A stretch of DNA of 40,456 nt from Silene noctiflora (Eukaryota; Streptophyta; Magnoliopsida; Caryophyllales; Caryophyllaceae), in NCBI GenBank assembly GCA_009801015.1, contig VHZZ01000370.1, positions 203,459-243,914 of the forward strand, read 5' to 3'. The position numbers and the translations under genes were made by a program. The first letter of the stretch is position 1. Every line of letters starts with the position of its first letter. Below the pieces are notes generated by a model that saw only the letters and a list, made by a program, of their open reading frames with translations, was not told where the DNA came from and did not search any database. Positions 1 to 10,780 of the stretch are shown here, one piece after another.

Positions 1-207
1 CCATTGATTCAGTTGATGAATGATGCTCTTATTATAGCCAAGAAGAAGGACTATGACGTCTTCAATGCCTTGGACATTATGGAGAATGAATCATTTCTGA
101 AGGAGCTCAAGTTTGGACCTGGTGATGGCAAACTTCATTACTATCTCTACAATTATCGGTTAAGGCAACCCATGAAGCCTTCGGAGCTTGGGCTTGTACT
201 TTTGTAG
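1..207 (+). CDS. NMT1: Glycylpeptide N-myristoyltransferase, C-terminal end (partial at window edge)
   Basis: Last 68 codons of N-myristoyltransferase, the cytosolic enzyme that moves myristate from myristoyl-CoA to the N-terminal glycine of target proteins. The frame is open from base 1 and stops with TAG at 205-207. It contains the highly conserved C-terminal block of plant NMT (FNALD, then [15 protein letters not shown], then [10 protein letters not shown]), and it ends in GLVLL. In this family the extreme C-terminal carboxylate takes part in catalysis, and the terminal leucines are intact here. The start and most of the gene lie outside the window, so exon structure cannot be judged. The gene converges tail to tail with the kinase gene at 1019-5162. 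The family is certain. The symbol NMT1 is by likeness to Arabidopsis NMT1, and a second paralog is possible. Confidence 0.93.
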   Translation, partial: PLIQLMNDALIIAKKKDYDVFNALDIMENESFLKELKFGPGDGKLHYYLYNYRLRQPMKPSELGLVLL

Positions 208-1018
208 TTCGAGTTTCAGACAAAATTTCAGCTACACTTGAGATATCCTGGGTAAGACCTTTTGTTTACTGAGTTGTTTTGGTGAGTGGTTTGTCTGTTT
301 ATGTTGGATTCTCTCTTTTAGTAGATTGTACCCCTTTCAATTCTTGTTAATTTAAAATTTTGGGCAACTTGTGAAGTCATGCTGCTGTTGATCATAATTA
401 AGTTATTCTTTTCATGCTCAGAATATTTGGTATGCTCCTTGTTTGCCATTCATATTATTGTTTTGCATAGTTCATCTTAGTTTGTGTGCTATTTGAAATT
501 GTTGCAAACTTATTTCTGAACGAGTTTTAACATCCAGGACACTTAATATTAGCCTGTAGTTATTATATGCTTGCTTCTGTATATGCAGTTGCCAACATCA
601 TGTTCATCGTAGTTGCTGAACAATGTTTTCAGATTCGTACTTTTTTTATGAATTTTTGATGGGATATGCCAACGCTATAGTCTGTTCTTTTATAAATGAA
701 TTGGATGTGATTCATAATCTATGGGAGAGGCTCAGATATGTAAGACTTCAAAGTTGGTAAGTAGGAGCAAAGGAGGGCCTTGGCGAGAGGTTTTCTAGGA
801 ACTTCTCTCCCAAGGGCGGCTATGAGAGCCTGAGAGGTCCTTTATTGACTCGAAAACACAGCTTCAGTAGAATGACTGTTAATGTGTTTATAGTGATGCT
901 ATAATACTCCTGTACACAAGCCACAACCCTTAAACTTCACCAGTGGCACACTTATATAGACACTTGGTTCACCGTTCTCCGTCTGCACTCCTCCCCAAAA
1001 AAAAGTAAGAAAAGAAAA
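208..1018. other. Convergent 3' region between NMT and the kinase gene
   Basis: No coding region is seen. This stretch must hold the 3' UTRs of both flanking genes, which point at each other. T-rich sequence follows the NMT stop, but I could not pick a poly(A) site with confidence. An imperfect inverted repeat (gagaggttttc at about 785, gaacttctctc at about 799) could form a short hairpin. Nothing else was recognised. Confidence 0.5.
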
Positions 1019-4000
1019 TTAAGAACACATCGCAAAATCCCTTAATCTACTTAATGTCGGTAACACAATGGAGGCTAAGTCTGGCCTGTCCTTCTTCCTG
1101 AGCTCACAGCACTTGAGAGCCAATTGAGCCAGTGACAATGCCTGTTCAACTGGCCAATCAGGTATTGCTGGGTCAAGCATCTTGGGAAACTCACCAATCT
1201 CAATGGCTTCTTCTACATTATAAGCCAGTGCCATAGCCGGCTTCGCTGTGATCAATTGGAGCAATAGGACCCCCAAGGAATATACATCAGATTTTGTTCC
1301 TAGCAGCCCGGTTTGCTGATACTCTGGATCTATGTAGCAAAAGGTTCCAGCTGCCGCCGTCATATGGTACTGAGTCATCTCATTAGCCACAGATGGGGGG
1401 ACCAGTCGAGTCAGGCCCACATCAGCGATCTTGCTTGTGTAGTTGGAATCTAGGAGGATGTTGGCGGGCTTAAGATCCCGGTGTACCATGGGATTGGGTT
1501 TCGCCTGGTGCAGGAAGAGAAGGGCTGTAGTAATCTCAGCTGCAATTTTGAACCGTGCCCGCCAAGGGATTGGAGGAGTGTTATTCTTACAAAAAAGTCG
1601 GTCTTCTAAGCTACCATTCTCCATGTACTCATATACAAGGCACCCAAACTCTGGACATGCCCCTAGGAGGAGAACCATGTTAGGATGACGAATACGTCCG
1701 AGCACCTCAATCTGTCACAAAATACATGAAATAACAAACTGGTAAACGTGGATTGTTATTTTACCTTAATGGTATTTATTTAACGATTTAGAGAATGGCC
1801 TTTATTGAACGATTTTGGGATTAAGTCTCATGTATATGAGCCTTTTTCCATCGTTGAAACAGATATAGAAGTATTGGTATGTACTCCCTTTTTATGTGTC
1901 CCCTATTTCAAAGAAGCCATAGTTAAATTCGTTGTCGACCTATGTTACCTTAACCTTTCATATTAACTTGTTAGCGTGTCTAATTCCCGACATTCTAACA
2001 TGGGTGTGACCCTTGGACGCTTCATATTAAATCAAAAAATGAGATTGTTTCAGACAATAGTCGAGTCCGGCACTAAAACCCAGATCTGTGACAGAATTTT
2101 CAATTCGAGCATGAATAATATAGGTGATCAGAGTAGAGGGTGAGTGGGCAGATGTTTAGAGTTGATTGAATCCTCGTCTTATCGCTAGTGTGTTAGATTC
2201 TTATACACGCTGACTTTTATGACTTTGTTATGCCACCAACATGGACTTGATTTGATGACCTTAGTATTGGGCAATATGTTGTGCTTGACCTTATCAATCA
2301 TTACCAAAATTAGACTAGTTTAGACAGATACCTCCTTTTGGTATTGCTGTAGTCCCTCTGTAACATCTGGCCTCAGAACCTTGATAGCAACCGGAGTGTG
2401 CTGAAGCATGCCTCGGTAAACGGGTCCATATCCTCCTTCACCAATCTGCTGAGAAGTCGCAAAGTAATTTGTTGCTATTTCAATCTCTTCCAAGGAATAA
2501 ATTTGATGGGTCATAGTGAAATCACTGGTCCCTTTTTTCTGACCATCCGTGTTACTAACTGTATTCTCAGCAATTATTCTCTTTTCAGCCTCCAGTTCCG
2601 CTAACCTTTGTGTCATATTGGCTGCATCTATGGCAGCTTTGGTTCTTAGTCGCTCTAGATCTGCAATAAGCAACTCTGCCTGTCTGCTGATCTTGAAATC
2701 CTCAATGGTACGTGCTTCTTGATTTAAGATAGATTTAGCCTAAGACACCAAGCATATATATACTGTTTAGTATTTACGTTCAACAACTATGTCTTGCAAC
2801 TTCATGAATGTGTTTGGAAAGTTCACTGTTATCTTTTTGTTACCTGGTGCTTTGCGATGGATGCTTGATCAGAAATTATTTGGTAAAGACCCATTGCTTT
2901 CTGTGTATCCTGCTTTAATATTCTAATCTCTTCGTCAAGCTCATTTTCCGTCTGTGGAAAAGTAAAACAATCATTATGCCTAATGTCAGATTGTCAGAAT
3001 ATCTCGATAGTCAGTACTATGGTATTAATTATTGAATCTCAGTTTGAGACTTGAGCTTGAAATTTCGGCAACCACGTTATAAATGTGGCATCTCAGTTTG
3101 AAACTAGAGCTTGAAAATAATTGTCGGAGTCTAGTCTTGGCAACTATACCATAAATTCGGCTGATACCGCCTGAAATGGGATCATAGCTAGCTTCAAGGT
3201 ATCTAATAGCATGGTCAGTGCGCAACATCTTAACCCCTTTGGCATTTTATGCATCTAATACCATAAATGCAGAGTATGTTTTACTGCAATGGTGATTTTA
3301 TTGCTACAGATTAATTTTTAGAATTAAAAAACTCACTGTGTAACAAGAGCTGTGGGAACTTGTCGATGCATAGGAGCTCTGGTCACGGCTATACTCACTC
3401 GACTCATAGCTGCCATTAGTGTACGATGAGTTATAGCTAGAGCCATCTGACAACATTGACCTCACACAAGGAAGATTATGCCTGGGCCCTGAACGAGTTT
3501 CTGGACTCGGCGTGAACCTAGGGGACGGGCTAGGACTTTGTATAAATCTAGGTTGTGTTGGAGCCCCTTCGATGTCCCATGGATAATGATTTTTGTCATC
3601 ACTTGTTTCACTCTCTCGACTGTAGGAGTCTCTGCAGGCATTACCAAAAATTTAAGTTTGTGGTAGAAAGAATGCATAGAAACTTTGCCAGACCTGGCCT
3701 ACCAGGTTCTTCCTAGCAATCTTTTTGTGTGTGTGCGCGCAAATTACCTCTGGTTATCATCATGGCTACTGCTTTGAGGATGAGCTGGTGGCTGACCCAA
3801 TAGAGTCTTCAATCTTGCATTGTAGTAATGGATCAAGTTGCTTGCATTGTTGCTGCAAGTTCATGTGACGAGATTTTGTGAATTATAGATTTACTGATGC
3901 ACATAGGAAACATTAAGCTTTAGCTGATTCTTTTGCCTATAGTTTGAAGCCGACTTTAGACCTTTATCACAGGAGGCTATATCGAGTTAGTCTTCTGAGA

Positions 4001-5162
4001 GACCATCTCGCATAGAAAAACTGTGAGACAATTACTCATAGTAGTATTAAGACAGTCTAACAAAGAATGCTCTGTGAGTCTGTCTTTTGAGAATATGTGC
4101 AATATTTCTGTTATAGAATAGTTAAGAACCAACCTTGAGTTGTCGGAAGTAAGGCTAGGAGATTCTGGCACTGATGAACAAGTGTTGCCGGAACCTGAGG
4201 ATGTCGAACTGGCGTAAGTGTTGACACTGGTGGTGGTTCTGGTAGAATTGTTTGTAAAATATGGCCTAGTACTTCCAGGTGTTCTAGGCGTACTATTGGT
4301 GCTAGAGGACCGCACTGACTGAACCTTCCCTTTTGATATTACATACACTGTACAGAAATATGGTGCTAATTTTGCTAAGCTTGTGGGAACATCTATGTGT
4401 TTGAATCTTCTGTGAATGAGAAAATTAACACAGTTTAGTTCTTAATAATGATCGATTCCACGGAAGCAACCAGGGTTGTTTCTTATATATGAGACGTTCT
4501 CATGATAAAGCTTATCTTATATCATAAGATTCGTCTGTATTTAAGATGAATATGTAGGATTATACCTCGTCAATGCGTTACGGGTAGAAGCTCCGACAAC
4601 AATATTGTTGATGGAGTTCATCTCAATGTAATTAACCAAAGCACTTGAAATATCGGAGTCTTGTAGCACCACCTCGTCCGTATCAATCTAGATGGAAATA
4701 TTGAGAAACATAATTAGGTTTGTATCGATTTTGAATTTTACAGAAATTCGATTGAGAGAATTTAATTACCCCTTTCCGAGCACAAAATCCACGAAACGGT
4801 AGAAATAACTGTTGTAGTTCGACTTCTGAAGGTGCCCGGCCATCTTTTGATAAATATCCAGTTTCTACCGAATCAAAAATCGAATAATTCGGAAATTTTA
4901 TGCTTAAATGGTGATTTAGAAACCATGATGCAAACTTTAATTAATTGTAAATTCAAGCTATAATTACAGAAAATGAAAATCCAAGTATAGACTTACGGGA
5001 TTGAATATCAAAGACTTTAACATGCACAAGAACAATTTTTGTGATCTTTCCCTTTAAGAGATGCTCGACGGCCCATTTGACGGCCCATTGACTTCCCTTA
5101 TCTCGGTCAATGGCAACCGCGACACTTTGATTACCCAGTTCCGCGGGTGAGGGTATAGCCAT
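1019..5162 (-). CDS. USP-domain receptor-like cytoplasmic kinase (RLCK IX type, PUB35/52-like without U-box)
   Basis: Spliced protein of 755 aa. Exons, 5' to 3' on the minus strand: 5162-4997, 4864-4770, 4687-4566, 4409-4134, 3852-3748, 3631-3337, 2951-2844, 2739-2332, 1711-1019; all borders are GT..AG and phases match. Residues 1 to about 160 form a universal-stress-protein/adenine nucleotide alpha-hydrolase-like domain. About 160-353 is a Ser/Thr/Pro-rich linker. About 354-450 is a charged coiled coil. The kinase runs from about 470 to the end: glycine loop GEGGYGPVYRG, VAIK lysine 509, HRDLKPAN with Asp605, activation segment opening DVG (623-625) instead of DFG, and the CYIDPEY block. DVG is normal in this family. 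Many relatives carry a C-terminal U-box (E3 ligase); here the stop follows the kinase domain, as in the U-box-less Arabidopsis members. The role is probably cytoplasmic signalling, with no specific substrate inferred. Two introns carry repeat debris (3036-3116, and about 3985-4090). Confidence 0.93.
3036..3116. repeat. Short tandem duplication in kinase intron 6
   Basis: Two near-identical blocks of about 27 bp start at 3036 and 3090 (atctcagtttgagacttgag versus atctcagtttgaaactagag), period 54. Both lie between the exons ending at 3337 and starting at 2951. They are non-coding, and no known element was recognised. Confidence 0.75.
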
Positions 5163-7068
5163 GCACTTTCCTACGTCTTTCGGATTTTTACGTTGATGTT
5201 TGCCGCCGTTGCTGGGGTAATATTATCGTTGTTTACAATATTTCGAAAATTTCCAATCTTTTTAGCATTCACAAAACTGTTCTTGCGCTGTCGAATTATA
5301 GATGAGCGAGAATTAGAGAAATACAACGTATTAATCTCTAATGCATTGCAACGTTTCTCGACTTTGATTTATCCTTAAGAATCAGACGAACGAAAGAGAG
5401 AAAATATAAGTAAGTCGTTGATCTCTAATAATCTTTTTTATTTCAAGATTATTAACCCTTTGATTCATGAAAAATGTTACAATTAAGCAAAAGTATAAAC
5501 ATCATGGTAATTAATTGGATATGTGAAAAATCATGATGTTTTAGAAAGGGTAATGTCTAAGGAGAACATCACCAAAATTTGACATACCCAAGAGACTCCC
5601 TTTGTAACCCCATTGTCATTACTCATTAGTAGTCTAAATTTGGATAAGACATAGCTGTAATTGAGTTGTCATTTTTAATTTTTAATCTTAATCCTTGTAT
5701 TATGTTTAGCCATTCACATTATTTGACAAAACAAAAAGGAATCATCATGGATTGATAGTTAATACTACTTATAATAAGTGATCATTCATTCATGGCATTG
5801 AACCATCTTATACCACAACTCCCTTTCCAACATTGTTGATAGTTAACCAAAGTTGGCTGCCGTGAGTAATAAGGGCTCTCATCTCTTAAATAAGTGATTA
5901 AGGTTTCGATTTCTGACTCTTGCAAATGAAAATGTCAAACTTGAGAGAGATCAACCCATTAAATTGCCTTTAGCACCAAGAAGGAGATTGTCCCACCTGT
6001 CGGTAAGGGATACTCCTGATCAACACCAAAAAAGTATTGTTGATGGTTAGATATTTTCACATTTTACCCATGTCATTTGAGAATGTCAAATAGTTTAGTC
6101 GGAAAAGTTAAATTAATTCATTGTGGACATTGGCTCCCTATGAAATTCACTGATCCACGACGTTAGATACCAAGTATATGACATGTACGTTGTTAAACTT
6201 GGGACAAAATGTGACTAAAGGTGATTAAATGCGGGTTTGAGTGTGTACGAGCCCTGGTCACATGATTTTGCTGGCTAGACGAGCCTTGTTTAATGGAGAG
6301 GATTTAGGAGGACTCTTAAACAACCCTAAATTAATGTGTCTATCACGAATTAACTTTCATGTCTATAATGAAAACAATATCCTTTCCAGTTGTAGCAAAA
6401 TTTATTAATTTGGAATTTTTTTACAATATCCTGCGATAGTCACTTGGGTGTCTTTTTTTTTTTTCTTTTTTTTTTGGTGTAAATCATCCGATCTAGTTCG
6501 GATTTGAGTTGGGTAATTACATTAGGGCGGTAAAGCTATCCCTCATGAGTTTTAACAATGTTGCGTTTCGAGAGCTCGAACACGAGACATCTGATTAAGT
6601 TAGAACAACCACTTATCAGTTGATCTAAGTGTTCCTATGGAGTCATGGATTTTATATACTCCATCTATAATTGATGGTAGTCATGTAGACTTGTAGTTAA
6701 TCAATTAATTGATGGTTGTATATGAACATTGTCTCCTACCATTTGGTTTTTAAGTTCTTTTTTTCAGTAGAGAAATCATTCTCAATTAATTTCATACACT
6801 TGTTCTTTTGCCATCGATCTTTTAGATGGCAAAAGCACAAGTTGGAGGTTTATATATTTTTTCATTAATTCGAAAATCACACGACGGCCTCAAAGAAACA
6901 AAAGATGTATAACAATATCTGCAGGATGTCAGCGTCTTAATTACTCCCGCAAATTGAAGGGTAAAAGTATTTGCTACTTACGGCATGACGCGTGTAAAAG
7001 AAACAAAATTAACAAGGAAGAGAAGATATAAGAGAAAGTAAAAAGTTAGTAAAATTGAATTAAAAATG
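5163..7068. other. Intergenic: kinase 5' side and tetraspanin 3' side, with one SINE-like insertion
   Basis: No gene is supported. The left part must contain the 5' UTR and promoter of the minus-strand kinase; no convincing TATA box was picked. A 61-codon plus-strand open frame at 5193-5378 has no recognisable motif and sits where the kinase leader should be, so I treat it as chance. A SINE-like element lies at about 6451-6640. The rest is AT-rich DNA, and the part nearest 7068 should hold the tetraspanin 3' UTR. Confidence 0.5.
6451..6640 (-). mobile_element. Probable tRNA-derived SINE, minus orientation
   Basis: On the minus strand this reads as a short element ending in a poly(A)-like tail, seen as a T-rich tract with single C interruptions at 6451-6475 on the plus strand. 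Near its 5' end the minus strand has a box-A-like stretch (actgataagtgg) followed about 25 bases later by a box-B-like stretch (gtgttcgagctct), the order and approximate spacing of a tRNA-type RNA polymerase III promoter. There is no open frame. Target-site duplications were not convincing, so the 5' boundary is approximate. The likely alternative is a decayed LINE fragment. Confidence 0.5.
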
Positions 7069-8719
7069 TTAACTTCTAATAGCACAAGCAGCAATAATAA
7101 AAATAAAAAAGAGTACAAGAAGAAGAAAAGCATTAAGAGTTGTAATTTTTCTCCATCCTTTCATAAAAAAAGCTAAATATCCAGCCTTGCAAGTTCGACA
7201 TTGATAGCACAATTTATCAATGTCATTACTCCATGCTAAACAATCTTCGTCTTTCGAAGCCAATCCCTTTTCCGGCACCGTCCAATGTGTGTCGCTTTCG
7301 TACTCGTATCCGCAGTGCACCGGTGGTTTGCAGCATCCCATCTGTTTCGATATTGCAAGGGAAAAATAAAATTCATTAGTTAAAACTCGGCTGTATAATT
7401 GTATACTCAATTATTTATTTACTTTTGATTAAAATATTCTTTTATTATGAAGTCGGTTTAATCAAGATTCCGACAAGAAAATGCAATCATTAGGATGGAC
7501 CAATGATGAATTAGGACTCATTTTGAAGTCATAGTTTAAAACGACTACATTGAGGTCCACCAATTATGACACATTACACATACATATTCATTATGAGGGC
7601 AAGGCAAGGAATACATGTAGAGAGGTCAGGAATATTAATAACTGGTGGAGAGGTTGGATTAGTGACGATGATAATATTACGGTTCTGTCACATACAATAA
7701 AATGAAAATGAATTACGAGTGTTCTTAGAGTTTTGTTCTTTTTATACGGATATTTATAGGAAATAGGAATTAGATCAATCCTTATTAAGCTATCGGCTTT
7801 TGACAATTTACATGAGTCTGACAAGAAAATACAATCATTAGGACCAATGATGAATTAAGACTCATTTTGAAGTCATAGTTTATAACGACTACATTGAGGT
7901 CCACCAATTATGACACATACATATTCATTATGATGGCAAGGAATACATGCATGTAGAGAGGTCAGGAATATTAATAAACGGGTGGAGAGATTGGACCAGT
8001 GACGATGATATGTTACGGTTCTGTCACACTAAAATGAAAATGAACTACGAGTGTTTTTAAAGTTTCTTTCTATACACATATTTATAGAAATTGACTATCA
8101 GCTTTTGACAATCAACATGATTATTAAACTGCGTAGATGTAGATATGACAAATAGATCAATGAGGTCATGTTAGAATGAGAAGACGGGTTAAATAAATAA
8201 ATAAATAAATACCTCCATGGAAGTTAATTTAGATCTTTTGAAAGTAACAAAATCCATAAGAGTCCTAAAAGAATTAAGCTTGCCACAAGCATCATGACGA
8301 ACCAAACATTTCTTAACATCTTCCCAATGATCATCACTAACATAATTATTTTGCATCCAATTTGAAAACATAGGAAGCTCATACTCCTTTGCACCACCAT
8401 CAATATCATCGTCGCCATTGCCTCCGCCTCTAATGATCACCGCGCTAATACTTAAAAATGCTAATAACCCGATAATTAAGAAAAACAATGTGAGTAAGTA
8501 CAACCATTGGAAGATTGAATATCGACAATACGCCCCTAATAAACCGATTAGAGATACAATTAACAAGCATGTTCCGAGGGCCAGTAACGGTTTATACATT
8601 ATAGGATCACAAGGTGAATTTGCTGTTGCTTTTATTACGTATCCTGCTAATAATATTGGTAATGAAAGGCATAGGGTTAATGTATTTACACATCCTAATA
8701 TAAAACTACTTAATCCCAT
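7069..8719 (-). CDS. Tetraspanin (TET8-like plant tetraspanin)
   Basis: Two exons on the minus strand, 8719-8213 and 7341-7069, joined in phase 0, give 259 aa (family usual 260-285). It is a four-pass membrane protein that organises plasma-membrane microdomains. In Arabidopsis the TET8 group marks exosome-like vesicles; that is family knowledge. Visible features are TM1 at about residues 5-27, TM2 at about 44-64 and TM3 at about 72-95. A large extracellular loop of about 96-222 holds the plant signature GCCKPP (171-176) and further cysteines (KCLVRHDAC, CGYEY, DCLAWSN, LCYQCRTC). TM4 is at about 230-253. The cytosolic tail after TM4 is very short, ending CAIRS, whereas Arabidopsis TET8 has a longer tail. 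The single intron (7342-8212) falls just before the GCCK motif and carries a 348-bp tandem duplication. A (TAAA)n tract abuts the donor. Which TET paralog it is cannot be decided. Confidence 0.93.
7472..8121. repeat. 348-bp tandem direct duplication inside the tetraspanin intron
   Basis: The block beginning gacaagaaaatgcaatcatt at 7472 recurs at 7820 as gacaagaaaatacaatcatt, and the similarity continues for about 300 bases with small indels. Shared segments include actcattttgaagtcatag, the run around aggtccaccaattatgacac, and gtagagaggtcaggaatatt. Copy 1 is 7472-7819 and copy 2 is about 7820-8121. Both are non-coding and lie within one intron. Divergence by several substitutions and indels says the duplication is not very recent. 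Confidence 0.9.
8189..8210. repeat. (TAAA)n microsatellite beside the tetraspanin splice donor
   Basis: About five units of TAAA on the plus strand. On the transcribed minus strand the intron therefore opens GTATTTATTTATTT, so the microsatellite supplies part of the donor context. Confidence 0.8.
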
Positions 8720-9732
8720 TTTTTTAATCCTAATTAATGTTTTTTTTTTTTTTAATTTGATTTTTGTTTTAGGTTTGAGGTTGAAAAAAAATTTGCATGG
8801 GAGATTAGTTGAGGGTGACCAAAGGGGAAAATTCTAGGGTTGCATGGAAATTTTTTGTTTTTTTTTTTTTGAAATGGTTGGTATAGAGGGAAAAAGGGAG
8901 AAAACTAAAAGGTTATAAGGTTAGGAGCTATTATTAGTGTATTGGGACAAGTTTTGTTATTACATTTGATGAGATAGTTTGAGTGAGCCTAGCTAAATTT
9001 CTGGTTAATAAATACTTTTGACGATTTTATATATTTTTGGCCGAGGAAATGAACGAAACTAATTGAACTTTATTTCCATTTAGTAGAAGTTGGCTAACGT
9101 TATCTATTTATCGTGAGTATCATCTTAACTCAAGCTAAGTGTCCAGTTATGAAAAAATATCAAACAAATTTGAATAACAAAGTCAAGAAAAGTATAATTT
9201 GTAATGTACCTAGATAGGAAATGTTAAAGATGTACAAGTATATGAATTATGGGATATTATTGATATCTAAAAACAATGTTATCAGAAAACCGAGCGCGTA
9301 TATAATAATTATTATTAAAACATGTAATAAACCATAATAATACGTTTTGACACATACATCTATTTTTATGCATTTCTTTTAGCATAAATTATTTAGATTG
9401 GTCAACAACGTGTATGTTACTATGTTAGATAGCCTTTAATTAAATTATTAATTTTTTTTGGGTACAATTAGCTTTTAATTATTGAAGATCATGGAAAATA
9501 ATCATTAAGTGTATTGATGTGCACGTTATACTCTTAGGCTTAGCTAAGAAACAATAAAAGAAAGTTCCAAGTTTTGGACAATTGCTTAAATTTGGTTATC
9601 CAACCAAACACACAACACAAACTGTACAAGACTTCTTGCAATAAAATTAGTTTAAATGAAAAAATCGTTAATAGGAACCTTAAAGTTTTGATTGAGATAG
9701 TTCATTTATCATTTATGATTTAGGACGCTTCA

Positions 9733-9935
9733 ACTCATTTCAGACGGACTATTTCATCTAAAAGCTTTCAGACAGCCTTATGTGACTATTTTTATGGTAA
9801 AATGTGATCATTTAAACCGGGTCACGTTTTTACGGCAAATCGTTACCATTTAAATTGGGTCATAGTTAGCTGTAAATGGATCACATATGACCCGTCTAAA
9901 ACCTTAAGACGAAAATGACCGTCTGAAATGAAGGA
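9733..9935. mobile_element. MITE with 'tcatttcagacggac' inverted ends (Mutator-like candidate)
   Basis: The left end at about 9733 reads ctcatttcagacggac. The reverse complement of the right end (to about 9935) reads cttcatttcagacggtc, so the ends are imperfect terminal inverted repeats of about 16 bp around a 200-bp non-coding core. Flanking 9-mers aggacgctt (9722) and aggacttct (9932) could be a decayed 9-bp target duplication, as Mutator-type elements make, but only part of the bases match. The superfamily is tentative. Confidence 0.5.
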
Positions 9936-10679
9936 CTTCTAAACAACAAATGCCTACGCTTTCTTGTACATATTTTATTACCAAAAACTAGGGACATATG
10001 CAAACATAAATTGATAAAAGAATTTATATAATACTTGACGAGCTAAAAATATTTGATCTTAGGATAACTTTCTAATCTAACCAATTACGGAATATAAATT
10101 GACCATTAACTTCTCATTATTTAATACGTCAAAAATAAATGATCATTAACTAACATTTAACGAGTAAATATTTTTCTCTCCGTTACCGTCATTTGTTTAC
10201 CTAATTTATTTTTGATGAAAAAATATTTTGAGCGAGTGACTGACGGATAAGTAACCCTGTTTTGACGGAAAATGGGCGTAGACCATGTTACAACATACTC
10301 CGTATGTTATATTTGTGAATAATGAATAGTTGTCATTTGTGAATAGATTTTATAAATGAGTTGGAGCATTTGGTTATTTGTTACGGAATACACCATGATT
10401 GCATGAAGCTTTCAAATATTGTGTGCACGAAATACGCGGTTCCTTTGTGCAATAAGTTTCTGGTTACGTCTCTTTCGACTACTTCTCCTTTTGTTAATTT
10501 TGTATTCAATCTAAGTTATTACGGAGTACTAATTAAGAATCACACAATACTTGTGTTCCCGTCCCTACCTTTATCTTATGCTACTACGAGTAATACACTA
10601 ATACTTTTATTTCGTACTTGTTGGATGAAAAAAATTTGAAAAAAAAAAATATATAACTATAACACACTATAAGAATTAA

Positions 10680-10780
10680 TTACTTAAACGCCTATACTTG
10701 GCGACCATATTCGGTCGTCAAAAACAAATTGACAACCGAACATAAATCACCAACGAATGGTCAACCGTCTCTAAAAGTAG
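10680..10780. mobile_element. Possible transposon-end fragment (gcgaccatattcggtcg)
   Basis: The stretch ggcgaccatattcggtcgtc has internal dyad symmetry and resembles ends of plant DNA transposons that begin with GGCGACCGAATATGG-like words. Only one end was found. Low confidence. Confidence 0.25.

Noticed and set aside
5193..5378. 61-codon plus-strand frame upstream of the kinase
   Set aside because: It lies in the region that must be leader or promoter of the minus-strand kinase and shows no motif.
10361..10639. 92-codon plus-strand open frame
   Set aside because: Low-complexity composition, no recognisable domain, and repeat words (TACGGAGTA) inside it; most likely chance.
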